Positions 1 to 8,615 of a DNA stretch of 11,594 bases are shown in pieces. The notes under the pieces are model-generated. The model made no database searches and was not told the DNA's origin. It worked only from the letters and a program-made list of their open reading frames with translations. The position numbers were made by a program, and so were the translations under genes. The stretch lies in contig MU858420.1 in assembly GCA_033297075.1 (NCBI GenBank), forward strand, positions 1 to 11,594, given 5' to 3'. The stretch's first letter is position 1. Each line of letters starts with the position of its first letter. The DNA comes from Rhypophila decipiens (taxonomy: Eukaryota > Ascomycota > Sordariomycetes > Sordariales > Naviculisporaceae).

Positions 1-201
1 GGGTTGATCAAAAGCGGTCGAAGGCACGATGACCAGAAGTTGGGGGCGAGCTTCTTTCCTTGGCGACCTCTGAGCCTTCGTTCCCCAAGGTAAAAAGTCC
101 AAGTCACGTGGGTTTTTGGCATTTTTGGAGTCCAAATTTTTTCGACGACTTAATGTGGGGCTCTTTGAGGGGTAGGGGGCTCCCGGTGCGTCCTCTAAGA
201 G

Positions 202-239
202 CCTTTCGTTCCTCAAGGCACCTTTCGTTCCTCAAGGCA
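202..239. repeat. Tandem duplication, 2 x 19 bp
   Basis: Two perfect adjacent copies of a 19-bp unit (CCTTTCGTTCCTCAAGGCA) occupy 202-220 and 221-239. A diverged third copy (GCCTTCGTTCCCCAAGG) lies upstream at 74-90. No function is apparent; a replication-slippage origin is likely. Confidence 0.9.
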
Positions 240-856
240 AACTCTCCCGTTTCTCCAAACACTAACTCCACCCCGAAAATGGAGGGGGCTAGGAAGAGAC
301 TCGCGGCTACTTGCAATATTGGTGAAGATAAAGTAGAATTGTTTTTTTACGGCGCTTCTGTCACTTTTTGGAAAGATATTTCGAAAAACTGCGGAAAATT
401 TAAAAACTTCAAATCGCAAAACGTTCACGACGCCTTCATCCAAGCCAAAGACAACCGGCGCAACTCTCGCATTTCAGGGATAAACCGCAAAAACTCCTGA
501 CAACCTATGGACATCCTAAACGCGTAGGAAAATCTGGTCTGTTGCCAAAAAGGCAGTAAAAATCTCTGCTATGCTAACTTGAAATAGGCTACAGAAAGGA
601 GTCCAACACACGATCAGGCGGAATCTACGTATATTATTGCCCAGCCTGCTGGCCATGTCTTGGTTGATTTGACTACTCAGCCAGAACCAAGTTACAATGG
701 TAATCTAGCTACTTGCATCGCGCCTATTTCTCATACCTCCACGACCTCTGAGAATTCATCAACGTCTACGGGGCCCCTCCTCCAAATAGCCACAATACCC
801 TGGTTTATTTAACACGCATCTACACAGAGAAACACAAAGCCCTGGGCTTGCCCACC

Positions 857-912
857 GAGAGTCCCACGGTTAAATACCAGGGCGGAGAGTCCCGCGGTTA
901 AATACCAGGGCG
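857..912. repeat. Tandem duplication, 2 x 28 bp
   Basis: Two adjacent 28-bp units (857-884 and 885-912) begin GAGAGTCCC and end TACCAGGGCG. They differ at one base, A versus G, in the CCCACGG / CCCGCGG segment. A further GAGA follows. Because 28 is not a multiple of three, the duplication shifts the reading frame and would disrupt any gene that once crossed it. Confidence 0.9.
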
Positions 913-1689
913 GAGATCGCACCTATCACGGCGGTTTTCGGGGGTTAGCTGGCACAAGATATCATCGACATGCTGGGCCTTCCCAGAAGCCCATCCAGAA
1001 TTTAATGAGCTTCGACAGAGATGAAATGGAGGCAGCGGTTTACGCCCTGCATCTGGAGGGACCTTTGGCAAAGGTGCTGTTCTCGGAGTCAAGCGGCTCG
1101 AGGAATACTGCGGCGGCTATGGCTGCAGCTGTTTAAAATGCCGTTGCCGGGATGAACGGAATTTCCGCAGCGACTACTGTCGTGCTTGGGGGGTTGGGAC
1201 CCGTGTATGTTAATATGCTAGAGATAGGGTTTAGTTGAGGGGTGGTCCTCGATCAGAGTGGGAATATTCCTGTGTTGGTTCCTACTAATAACTTGAGGAA
1301 AATAGAAGAAGGACTGGAGATGTGTCTACTGGGTATTCATTCTGGTCCTCCGCTTATTATTCCTAAATTCGTATAGCTGGTCATGATCAGGGTCCTCGAT
1401 CTTGGTTTTATTTTGTCATCGTTCGCGCTGCAGCTTCGACTCCGCACGGGAAACTGGGATATCACTGTCCAAGTTAATTGGCAACCCTGTCGACGGCGTT
1501 CAAGAGTTGGGATTATCCTCAAAACTTCCCAGTTCAGAGCTCGAGTCATACCTGTCGGAATTGCAAACACCAACAATAGAATCACCGTCTTGGTTTGACC
1601 GCGAAGGGTGGATCAAACTATACACAACGGTCGTGTCTCTTGAGGTGAAGATATGGCGGGGGATGTCAGTACCAACAGTTGTTCATTAG

Positions 1690-2124
1690 TGCCATAGTGT
1701 CTGAGTGTTGAGCTTGTCTTTCCAGGTAAAAGCGCCATTGTTCATGCTCGTTATTGTAGCCACCAATGAGGATGCCTCAAATTATGCGCGGTTGCCGCCT
1801 GGCGCCCGGCGCGGACAAACGCCCAACGTGCAACGTGCAACGTGCGGGATTGGCGGAGGCCTCTTGACAACGACGACGTCGTCGATAACAACAGCCTCCG
1901 ACGTCCTCAATCAGACCGACCAAGACTCACGCTACGCATCTCGACAGCTGCTTACGGTAGGTATATCTCGTTTGTCTGGCAGATAGCCCAATTTCAGCTG
2001 CTGATTAGTTGTACCGACAGATCCGTCGTATATTAATCGTTCGTTCGCGCGCCTGCTCGCTATTTCCCACTGCTGAAACTTCGTTTGGATAACTGCCGAT
2101 AGAGCTGAGCCTGGCGGTCGTGCA
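1690..2124. other. Spacer upstream of the NLR gene
   Basis: This non-coding stretch contains three perfect tandem copies of the heptamer CAACGTG (1824-1844) and a 14-bp perfect palindrome, CGACGACGTCGTCG (1871-1884). A TA-rich TATATTAA lies near 2028-2035, about 90 bases before the HET start codon, which is a reasonable place for a core promoter. Open frames here are short and low in complexity, and I treat them as chance. Confidence 0.45.
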
Positions 2125-2855
2125 ATGCGACTGCTGGAACGGGATGATACCGGCGAAGTCCGGTTGACGGAGGATCTCCCGAACAATAAGATTCCGCCAT
2201 ATGCGATACTTTCACACACATGGGGTAACGGGGAGATTCTCTTCGGGGACTTGATGGACGGTATATATAAAAACAAAGCAGGCTACACTAAGATTCGATT
2301 TTGCGGAGATCAGGCCTGGCGCGATGGATTGAGCTTCTTCTGGGTCGACACATGCTGCATCGACAAATCAAACAGCGTTGAGCTTCAGGAGGCGATCAAC
2401 TCAATGTTTCGTTTGTACCGCAATGCAACCAAATGCTACACCTATTTCGTGGACGTCTCAGTCTCTTCGTCCGACGCTGACGATAAGTCTATCTGGGAGC
2501 CGGCTTTCCGAGCGAGCAGGTGGTTCACCCGGGGGTGGACTCTTCAAGAGCTTATTGCTCCAACATCGGTCGAATTCTTCTCTAGGGAGGGAGCGCGCCT
2601 TGGGGACAGGATTACTCTGGAGCGAGTTATTCACGACGTGACGGGGATGCCCCTCAAGGTCCTCCAAGGTGGTCCTCTTTCTGATTTCAGTGTTAATGAC
2701 CGAATGGCATGGATGGAGAAGCGTACGACAACACGCGAAGAGGACATGGTATACTCGCTTTTCGGCATCTTCGACGTCCAATTACGGCTTATCTACAGCG
2801 AGGGAAAACAAGGCATTTAGACGGCTACGAGAAGAAATCAATAAAGAATCAAAGG

Positions 2856-2936
2856 GTGAGCAACACTTCGATGAAGCCGAAGTTCTTCTAGCTAGTTATA
2901 TGTAATCGCTTGCTTACTTGCTAGTGCAATCATCAG
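2856..2936 (+). other. Intron 1 of the NLR gene
   Basis: An 81-bp GT-AG intron with donor GTGAGC and acceptor ATCAG, interrupting a codon after its first base (phase 1). Splicing joins the reading of REEINKESK to DYGPYRTSF, which runs on into the NB-ARC segment. The phase agrees with the downstream frame, supporting the prediction that only one extra base upstream breaks the exon. Confidence 0.75.
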
Positions 2937-3560
2937 ACTACGGCCCGTACCGAACCTCGTTTAGCCTACAAGGTGTGCCGGTATCGAATCAATTCGTAGC
3001 CAGACCTTCAGTTACCGCAGAGCTCGAGGAGTGCCTTCTCCCGCGACGTCGCTCACGAGAGACGCAGCGACGCATATTTGTCCTCTACGGACTTGGTGGG
3101 ATCGGGAAGACACAACTGGCGGCCGACTTCGCGCGACGGCACCAGGCCGTTTTCAGCTCGGTCTTCTGGCTGGATGGCCGGTCGGAGGACCGGCTAAGGC
3201 AGAGCCTTGCTAGCTGTGCAGCCAGAATACCGGAAGGCCAGGTTTCCGAGAAGAGTAGGAACGCTGTGTTGCATAGCGAGGAGGATCTCAAGACTCTGGT
3301 GGCGGACGTGTTGGACTGGCTCGTGCAACCGGACAACAGCGACTGGCTCCTTATCTTCGACAACGTTGACCAAGACATCCATCAGGGCAGCGAGACGGGC
3401 GCCTACGATGTCCGACGGTATCTGCCTAGCGACCATGGGTCGGTCCTGATCACGACACGACTGTCGCGGCTGGCGCAGTTAGGTAAGTCGAAGCGGCTGA
3501 GAGGGGTCGACGAACAACTGGCCAAGGCTATTTTCCAGCAGTGGCACGGGGCAGAAGGAG

Positions 3561-3609
3561 GTGAGGTTTCCGCTGCATATGAGTTCGGCCGGGTGCTAAT
3601 AGACTATAG
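3561..3609 (+). other. Intron 2 of the NLR gene
   Basis: A 49-bp GT-AG intron with donor GTGAGG, branch-like GCTAAT and acceptor CTATAG, in phase 1. It joins WHGAEG to the codon for Ala and then LDEAGRELLGLLDGLPLA, restoring the expected ARC sequence. Without splicing, the upstream frame ends at 3649. Confidence 0.8.
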
Positions 3610-4310
3610 CTTTGGACGAGGCTGGCAGGGAGCTACTCGGTCTGCTTGACGGCCTTCCACTCGCACTGGCACAGGCGACCTCATATATCCGCGAGACCGG
3701 GCTCGATAATGCGTCGTATGTTCGGCTCTACAAGCAGCAGTGGGATGATCTGATGGGATTGGACGTGGAGTCGGGCTCGCCGCTGGTGGACTATGAACAA
3801 GGAAGCGTCGCGACAACGTGGACTGTATCGTTCAAGGCGGTTGAGGCACAGAACAAGAACGCCGCGAACCTGCTCCGTCTCTGGGCTTTTGTCGATGGCA
3901 GAGACCTTTGGCACGGCCTGCTGCAGGCGGCTGCGGAGGGCGGAGAGCAGTGGCCTGGATGGCTATGTGATGTCGCAGGCAACGAGGTCCGGTACTTGGA
4001 CGCGGTTCGACTGCTGCTCCGGTACTCGATGATCGAGTCTCAGTAATCAGTGCAGGGGAGCCATACGATGCATCCGGTTGTGCACAGATGGGCGTCGCAC
4101 ATACAAGATGGCGCTGAGAAAAGAGAGGTTCTGCGGCTGCCGGTGATGGTAGTTGGGTTGTCGGTACCCAGCAGTACAACCAAGGACTACTGGGTAATCC
4201 AGCGGCGGCTCCTCCCGCATGCAGAAAGGTGCTCGTGGTGGATCGCAGAGATGTATAATGCGCGACGGATCTTTGAAGACACAAGGGCCATAGACGCAAT
4301 GCATATGTTG

Positions 4311-4688
4311 GGCCTCCTCTACGCGGATCAAGGCCGGCTGACGGAGGCCAAGTCGATGTATCAGCGGGCGCTGGAAGGCTACGAGAAGGCGCTCGGACGG
4401 GACCACACATCGACTCTGAATACAGTCAACAACTTAGGCCTCCTCTACAGAGATCAAGGCTGGCTAACGGAGGCCGAGTCGATGTATCAGCGGGCGCTGG
4501 AAGGCAGCGAGAAGGCGCTCGGACGGGACCACACATCGACTCTCAGGACGGTCAACAACTTGGGCAACCTCTACAGGGATCAAGGCCGGCTAACAGAGGC
4601 CGAGTCGATGTATCAGTGGGCGCTGTCTGGGTTCCGGGTTGCCTTAGGGCCGTCTCATTGGAAAACTCAACGTGTTATGTGTCACGGC
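4311..4688 (+). repeat. TPR array, 3 x 126 bp
   Basis: Three direct repeats begin at 4311, 4437 and 4563, each 126 bp or 42 codons. The repeated pattern is LGLLYxDQGxLTEAxSMYQ followed by RALEGxEKALGRDHTSTL. Units 1 and 2 differ at about 13 of 126 positions by eye, so they are about 90% identical. Unit 3 degenerates towards its end (ALGPSHWKTQ). Such near-identical superstructure repeats are known in fungal NLRs, where units are thought to expand, contract and homogenise. Most family members carry more units, so this array is probably cut short. Confidence 0.88.
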
Positions 4689-5302
4689 ACCAAACCAGTC
4701 ACGTGGCCACGTGCCAAACCCCACTATTATCTAGATAGCTCGGAAGCTCTAGCGCAAAAGCATCCCAGCAGATCCTGCTTTAGCTGCTGAAGATAGGACG
4801 CTGAACACTTGGAGAACGCAACCTTCAAGGTGATCTGCTTATAAAATGAAAAGAGGCATCGGGTGATCTTGAGATGAAAAAGTAGAGGGCTTGGACGAGA
4901 TAATGGCGGATTTGGATGAACCGAATGTAGTTAGCGTGCATAGGCCCTTTAGGCTCAGTGCCTCCGGGCGAAATAAATTCCATCCATCCATCCAACCCGA
5001 AGGACAAAGGCTCGGGCCTGAAAGGTCTCGGGCCCAGCAAAACAATACATAGGTACACGATCATTACACAGTACAGTCAGAATACTTCCTATATAGTAGG
5101 ACGTAGCACTCTCCGTCCGAGGATTCTTGAACTCCTCACGTAAGCAATCAAGTTCAGAACTCAGTCATTAAGTTCATTGTCTACTATCTTGTTCATTCTA
5201 TAATCTCTTAGTTAGAGCAACCTGATCAGTGACAGTACTTGCGTACTTACTCGCTCAACCTCCTTTTTACTTCCAAACCCCCGTTAGGCGTCCCGCCTTA
5301 CA
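4680..5302. mobile_element. Possible solo LTR or LTR remnant
   Basis: The TPR reading ends abruptly, and the next sequence begins TGTCACGGCACC. A matching CTTACA end lies at 5297-5302, so the block has the TG...CA form of a long terminal repeat. Inside are a TATAAAA (4840-4846), a TCCA microsatellite (4979-4994), an AATAAA (4971-4976) and a C/T-rich 3' end, all common in fungal LTRs. A 14-bp palindrome, CACGTGGCCACGTG, lies at 4700-4713. Against this, the flanking five bases (TTATG and GTCTG) do not match, so no target-site duplication is visible, and no second copy is present. The exact borders are guesses. Confidence 0.3.
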
Positions 5303-5497
5303 GTCTGTAACCTACTTAGGTGTCAGGTTGTAACAATTAGGTTGTAAGGGTCAGACTAAATTCACTATGGGAGTATACCTAATGGGGGAAGGTCTTGGCG
5401 GAAATTTTGACTCCAAAATCGGCAACACAGGCGCCTAGATTTAGAGTCGCGACCTCCAGAAATGGATGTAAATTTCTCAGAAACTCATACTTGAGAT
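5303..5497. other. Spacer with degraded repeats
   Basis: Contains two direct copies of AGGTTGTAA (from about 5325 and 5340) and an imperfect inverted pair, GTCTG (5303-5307) with CAGAC near 5352, which could fold into a weak hairpin. It may be part of the neighbouring mobile-element scar. The last 20-30 bases before 5498 may be a small P450 exon. Confidence 0.3.
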
Positions 5498-5560
5498 GTA
5501 AGCTCTACCTTCTCACGTTTGTTGCTGTCAGGGAACTTTGGATTACTAACATGGAGTCAG
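5498..5560 (+). other. Retained intron in the P450 fragment
   Basis: A 63-bp stretch with donor GTAAGC, a perfect fungal branch point TACTAAC (5544-5550) and acceptor GTCAG ten bases later. It would join the short reading LILEI to LNANAIPVTTW in the I-helix. Because the upstream exon quickly runs into a stop, the intron marks how far the original gene structure survives. Confidence 0.55.
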
Positions 5561-6254
5561 CCTGAATGCAAATGCGATCCCGGTAACTACCTGGGGCCTG
5601 ATGGAACTGGCGCAAGATGTTGAGCTTCAGCAGGCCATCCGAGAAGAGGTGGAATTTACATACACTGTTGACCCCGAAACAGGCACGCGCATCATCGACG
5701 GGCAGAAGCTGGTGACATTTCCACGTCTCCAATCTGTCTATACCGAGCTGATGCGGATGCATGTGTCGATGAACGTGACTCGTGAGGTCGTTGGTACTGG
5801 CGTGAAGCTGGGAGGATACGAAATCCCGCCTGGATCCCTCCTCCAGGCGCCGAGCGAGATCCCACATTACGACGAGAGTGCCTCGGGCACTGAGGAGCAT
5901 CCGGCCTGTGAGTTCTGGGCCGCCCGCCACGTCAAGTCTGTCGAATCGGAAGAAATTGACTCGAAGACGGGCAAGAGGAAGCAGGTGTTGCAGTTCGACA
6001 TGATGGGTCGTCCGTCAGATTGGTTTCCCTACGGTGGCGGGCAGGGAGTGTGCCCAGGTCGGTATTTTGCGAAGCAAGAGATCATGTTGACGCTGGCGAC
6101 TTTTGTCAGTCAGTTGGAGGTTGAATTTGTGGAGTGGGTCACAATGGATGGGAAAAAGTCAGACAGGCCAGCACAAAATGATGGCAAATACGCTGGCGCT
6201 GCCGGAGTGCCGCCTGACCGAGACATGAAGATTCGTTGGAAGAGAATTTGGTAG
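5561..6254 (+). pseudogene. Cytochrome P450, 3' fragment (CYP7/8-like)
   Basis: This is the C-terminal half of a P450 haem monooxygenase. It begins in the I-helix (LNANAIPVTTWGLMEL). Counting from the in-frame Met at 5601, it has ExxR as E49-L-M-R52 in YTELMRMH. The haem loop is YGGGQGVCPGR, with the thiolate Cys at 141 and Tyr in place of the usual Phe. The tail GVPPDRDMKIRWKR is typical of fungal relatives of sterol 7-alpha-hydroxylase (CYP7/CYP8-like). A TACTAAC branch point and CAG acceptor directly precede the segment, with a GTAAGC donor at 5498, so 5561 is an exon edge and not a start. About 300 N-terminal residues, including the membrane anchor, are missing, and the preceding frame meets a stop (TAA) about 30 bases before that donor. 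Family assignment is strong; substrate is unknown. Confidence 0.8.
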
Positions 6255-7339
6255 TGAAAGGGAGGGAGGTACTGCCAGTAAGCTTCCTGACTCGTCATCG
6301 CCCTCTGAATAGCACATGGTTTCTGTAATTACGCTCATTTCAGCCTGCATTTTGTACATCCCGATCACAATTGTGCCCCCCAACAGCACCTCATTTACTA
6401 CTTACACAGGACCCGTAGGACAGTGTTAGTCAAGAATATATAACCCTGCCAAGAAGTGCGCCAAGAAATTCTTCCTCTCAAACTTGGTACCTGTCACATT
6501 TGCAAGGACAGACGTGACCCGATATTCGGACGATGGCGCTCACAGCAAGCAACTCGGCAACTCGCAGATATTCGGTCATAAGGATAACCTGGAATGCCTG
6601 GCCAGCATACAGCCTATTATCTGAACATCCGGCAGATGAAAATCCTTGGAACAATCAGCCTATGCACCTTCCCAGCATTGCGGTTCTGCTCATGTCTAGG
6701 CGCCATCACGGCTTCGGTCAAATAGCCCAGGCTCGGACAATCCCCGGCACTCGGAACTACACGTACACTAGCTTTGTGAAGTTGTTGGGCTCGAATGAGA
6801 CCGATGAACCTCTCATCAGCCTCCTGATAGGTTATGCGCCAACTCAGCACCAAACCACCATTGACAAACACGTTATTGATATTAGCCGGAAGATTTTTTA
6901 AAGCGAGCATGCAAGCCTCGCGTATTATTTATCTCGCTTTATTGGCCAAATAAGTTCACGGCCAATCAGCAACAGGCCACTGGCCCTCCCCTGCCGAATC
7001 CGACGGTACCATCGCCCAGAGGTCACCACCACTCTATTTGTGACCAATGAAGGAATCAGGCTTCTAAGATGATTCCACAGCTAATGATTAGAACCCAGCA
7101 TCGGGTGTATCGACCACCCTACCCGGTAGCGCCGCTTGGCAAGGTGGGATATTGTCGTCTTGGGGCGCAAGAACCATGCATATAGCGCGCAACTGGCACA
7201 ATGTTACATGAACCGCTGTCGCACAAGGGCCTGTTTCTTCCTTTCCCTATAAATACGTGACCTTGACCTGGTCCTTGCTGGAAAAGAAAAAGGTCTAACC
7301 CAAGAATTGTACCGCACACCTCGAGCAGCAGCCCTCATC
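6255..7339. other. Intergenic spacer, no recognised gene
   Basis: About 1.1 kb between the P450 fragment and the tyrosinase. A TATATAA-like box at about 6436-6442 lies 95 bases before an ATG at 6533 that opens a 122-codon frame (to 6901). That frame resembles no family I know and overlaps an equally long antisense frame, so I do not call it a gene. The right-hand 300 bases should contain the tyrosinase promoter. Confidence 0.5.
7248..7254 (+). promoter_or_regulatory. Probable TATA box of the tyrosinase gene
   Basis: TATAAAT, preceded by a pyrimidine-rich tract (TTTCTTCCTTTCCC), lies 86 bases before the ATG at 7340. This position and context are usual for a filamentous-fungal core promoter. 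Confidence 0.6.
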
Positions 7340-8615
7340 ATGCTTTCGAATACTCTCTGGGCTGCTATGGCCCTATTCGGCGGCCTCGCCACAGCTGGGT
7401 ATCCGCCAGATGTTGTCGACAAGCTGGCCAAAGATAGCATGTCCAAGGTCAAGGACTGGCTGGCCAAGAACCCTCAGGGGGAGTGCAACCTCAAGACAGC
7501 CATCAGGCGCAAGGAGTGGTCGGACTTGACCAAGAACGAGCGGAAAGAGTACATCTCAGCCGTGTTGTGCCTGCAGAGCAAGCCGTCCAAGATGTCCGCC
7601 GAGGCACCCGGGGCCAAGAGCAGGTTCGACGACTACGTTGTGGTCCACTTACAGCAGACAATGAGAAACCATGGCTCGGTATGCACACTACCGCACGGGG
7701 ACGTCCACGATTTAAACTGCTGACATCTCTTGACAGACCTTCTTCCTCCCATGGCATCGTCTTTACCTCTGGCATTACGAGAACGCGCTGAGGACCGAGT
7801 GCGGTTACACCGGATACCAACCCGTAAGCCACCTCATGTCCCAGATCACCAAGACCATTCCAGCTAACTAACTCAATCCCATTCAGTATTGGAACTGGGA
7901 CCGCTACGCCCAAGACCCCATCAACTCGCCCCTCTTCGACGGCAGCGACACCTCCATGTCAGGCAACGGGGTATTCGTGCCCCACCCGGGGATCGGCGTC
8001 CCCAGCGCGCCCCCACCGTTCAACATGATCCCCCCAGCCCAAGGCGGCGGGTGCGTCACGACGGGCCCATTCAGAAACATGAGCGTCAACATTGGACCCC
8101 TAGCCCCGACCTTGACAGACATCAAGCCGAACCCGCAACCCGACGGATTAGGGTATAACCCGCGCTGCTTGAGGCGCGATCTGAACCGAAACTCGGCGGC
8201 CGTCACGACAGCCAACTACACGTACAGCCTCATCACCTCCAACGAAAACATGTACTGGTTCCAAACCGTGATGGAGGGTCAGTTCGACCAGGGGAAATGG
8301 GGCGTCCACGCGGGCGGGCATCATACAGTAGGGGGGGACCCGGCGGGGGACTTTTATGTTAGTCCCGGGGATCCGGTGTTTTGGCTGCATCACGCCATGA
8401 TTGATAGAGTGTGGTGGATCTGGCAGGTTCAGGATTTGGAAAAGAGGTTGAAGGATCTGAGTCATACCATGACCATGAATAATTCCCCGCCGAGCAGGAA
8501 TGGTACACTTGAGGACGAGAATAATCTGGGTAGGTTGTATGGGGATGTCTTGACGAGGGATTTGATGAGTACCCTGGGGGGAATGGGCGGGAGGTTGTGT
8601 TACATCTATGAGTAA
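7340..8615 (+). CDS. Secreted short tyrosinase / catechol oxidase
   Basis: Type-3 dicopper oxidase that oxidises phenols or catechols to o-quinones, probably outside the cell. Three exons, 7340-7678, 7737-7823 and 7887-8615, give 384 residues with both introns in phase 0. The N-terminus MLSNTLWAAMALFGGLATA is a signal peptide, cleaved near residue 19. CuA ligands are His103 (DDYVVVH), His111 (RNHGS) and His120 (LPWHR); the second and third are joined only after intron 1 is removed. CuB ligands are His283 and His287 (HAGGH) and one of His310/His311 in DPVFWLHHAMIDRVWW. The protein ends soon after the core, without the C-terminal lid domain of long fungal tyrosinases, so it belongs with the short secreted ascomycete enzymes. 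The residue after the first CuB His is Ala284, not Asn, which suggests weak monophenolase activity. The frame is intact, so the gene is probably functional. Confidence 0.92.
7679..7736 (+). other. Tyrosinase intron 1
   Basis: A 58-bp intron with donor GTATGC, a branch-like CTGAC and acceptor GACAG, in phase 0. It separates the second CuA histidine (RNHGS) from the third (TFFLPWHR), so correct splicing is needed to build the active site. Confidence 0.85.
7824..7886 (+). other. Tyrosinase intron 2
   Basis: A 63-bp intron with donor GTAAGC, branch point GCTAACTAAC and acceptor TTCAG, in phase 0. It joins ECGYTGYQP to YWNWDRYAQDP, a block highly conserved in ascomycete tyrosinases. Confidence 0.9.

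Larger units (their letters stand above)
60..1689 (+). pseudogene. Decayed coding-like relic, unidentified
   Basis: No intact gene is present. The forward frame that begins at 60 stays open to 497, then has stops at 498, 525, 585, 810, 1134, 1236 and 1374 before closing at about 1596. That is eight stops in roughly 510 codons, where random sequence would give about three per 64. The stretch 912-1133 reads as plausible protein (for example EMEAAVYALHLEGPLAKVLF), and protein-like sequence resumes after the stops at 1134 and 1236. From 1402 a second frame, offset by one, reads to 1689 and also looks protein-like (SKLIGNPVDGVQELGLSS). I do not recognise the family. The stops at 1134, 1236 and 1374 could each come from a C-to-T change in a CAA, CGA or CAG codon. 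This fits, but does not prove, repeat-induced point mutation (RIP) or ordinary decay. The AT-richer part, 60-600, may be a separate element. Confidence 0.35.
2125..4790 (+). pseudogene. HET / NB-ARC / TPR NLR-type protein, broken
   Basis: Fungal NLR homologue of the type linked to non-self recognition and heterokaryon-incompatibility cell death. The HET domain (residues about 26-152) has all three signatures: YAILSHTWG, FFWVDTCCIDK and SRWFTRGWTLQELIAP. The NB-ARC part has a P-loop GLGGIGKT (3089-3112), Walker B LLIFDNVD (3347-3370), a GSVLITTR sensor, GLPLA (3651-3665) and an MHD-like MHPVVHRW (4068-4091). Three TPR units follow. The start at 2125 is chosen because MRLL lies at the usual N-terminus of HET proteins. 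Two introns are clear (2856-2936 and 3561-3609). Two lesions break the frame. One is an extra base in AAAA at 2805-2808: the HET frame stops at 2818, while the neighbouring frame carries the expected NKAFRRLREEI. The other is TAA at 4044-4046 just before the MHD motif, with homology continuing in the same frame. After about 4679 the protein no longer resembles TPR. Domain identity is secure; loss of function is inferred. Confidence 0.85.

Noticed and set aside
60..500. 146-codon frame as an independent intact gene
   Set aside because: Its possible start is a TTG, it contains the 19-bp tandem repeats, and it shows no domain. It fits better as part of the decayed stop-poor region.
857..912. Repeats as a CRISPR array
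   Set aside because: Only two directly adjacent copies without spacers, in a fungal genome; this is a simple tandem duplication.
3832..4410. 192-codon open frame on the minus strand
   Set aside because: It lies antisense to the NB-ARC/TPR coding sequence, has a biased Pro/Ser/Arg composition and shows no domain pattern. It is a shadow of the GC-rich forward gene.
4700..4713. Palindrome CACGTGGCCACGTG as a functional E-box pair
   Set aside because: It sits in probable mobile-element sequence downstream of a broken gene; no promoter context supports a regulatory role.
5601..5603. ATG as start of the P450
   Set aside because: It lies within the I-helix region, and P450 homology extends upstream to the splice acceptor at 5560.
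5505..5930. 141-codon minus-strand frame
   Set aside because: It overlaps the P450 fragment antisense and has no motif.
6533..6901. 122-codon forward frame after a TATA-like box
   Set aside because: It resembles no known family, and an antisense frame (6910-6617) of similar length is equally plausible. Nothing favours either as a real gene without transcript data.
7483..7913. Alternative frames overlapping the tyrosinase, on both strands
   Set aside because: The spliced three-exon frame accounts for all conserved tyrosinase motifs; the other frames are shadows.
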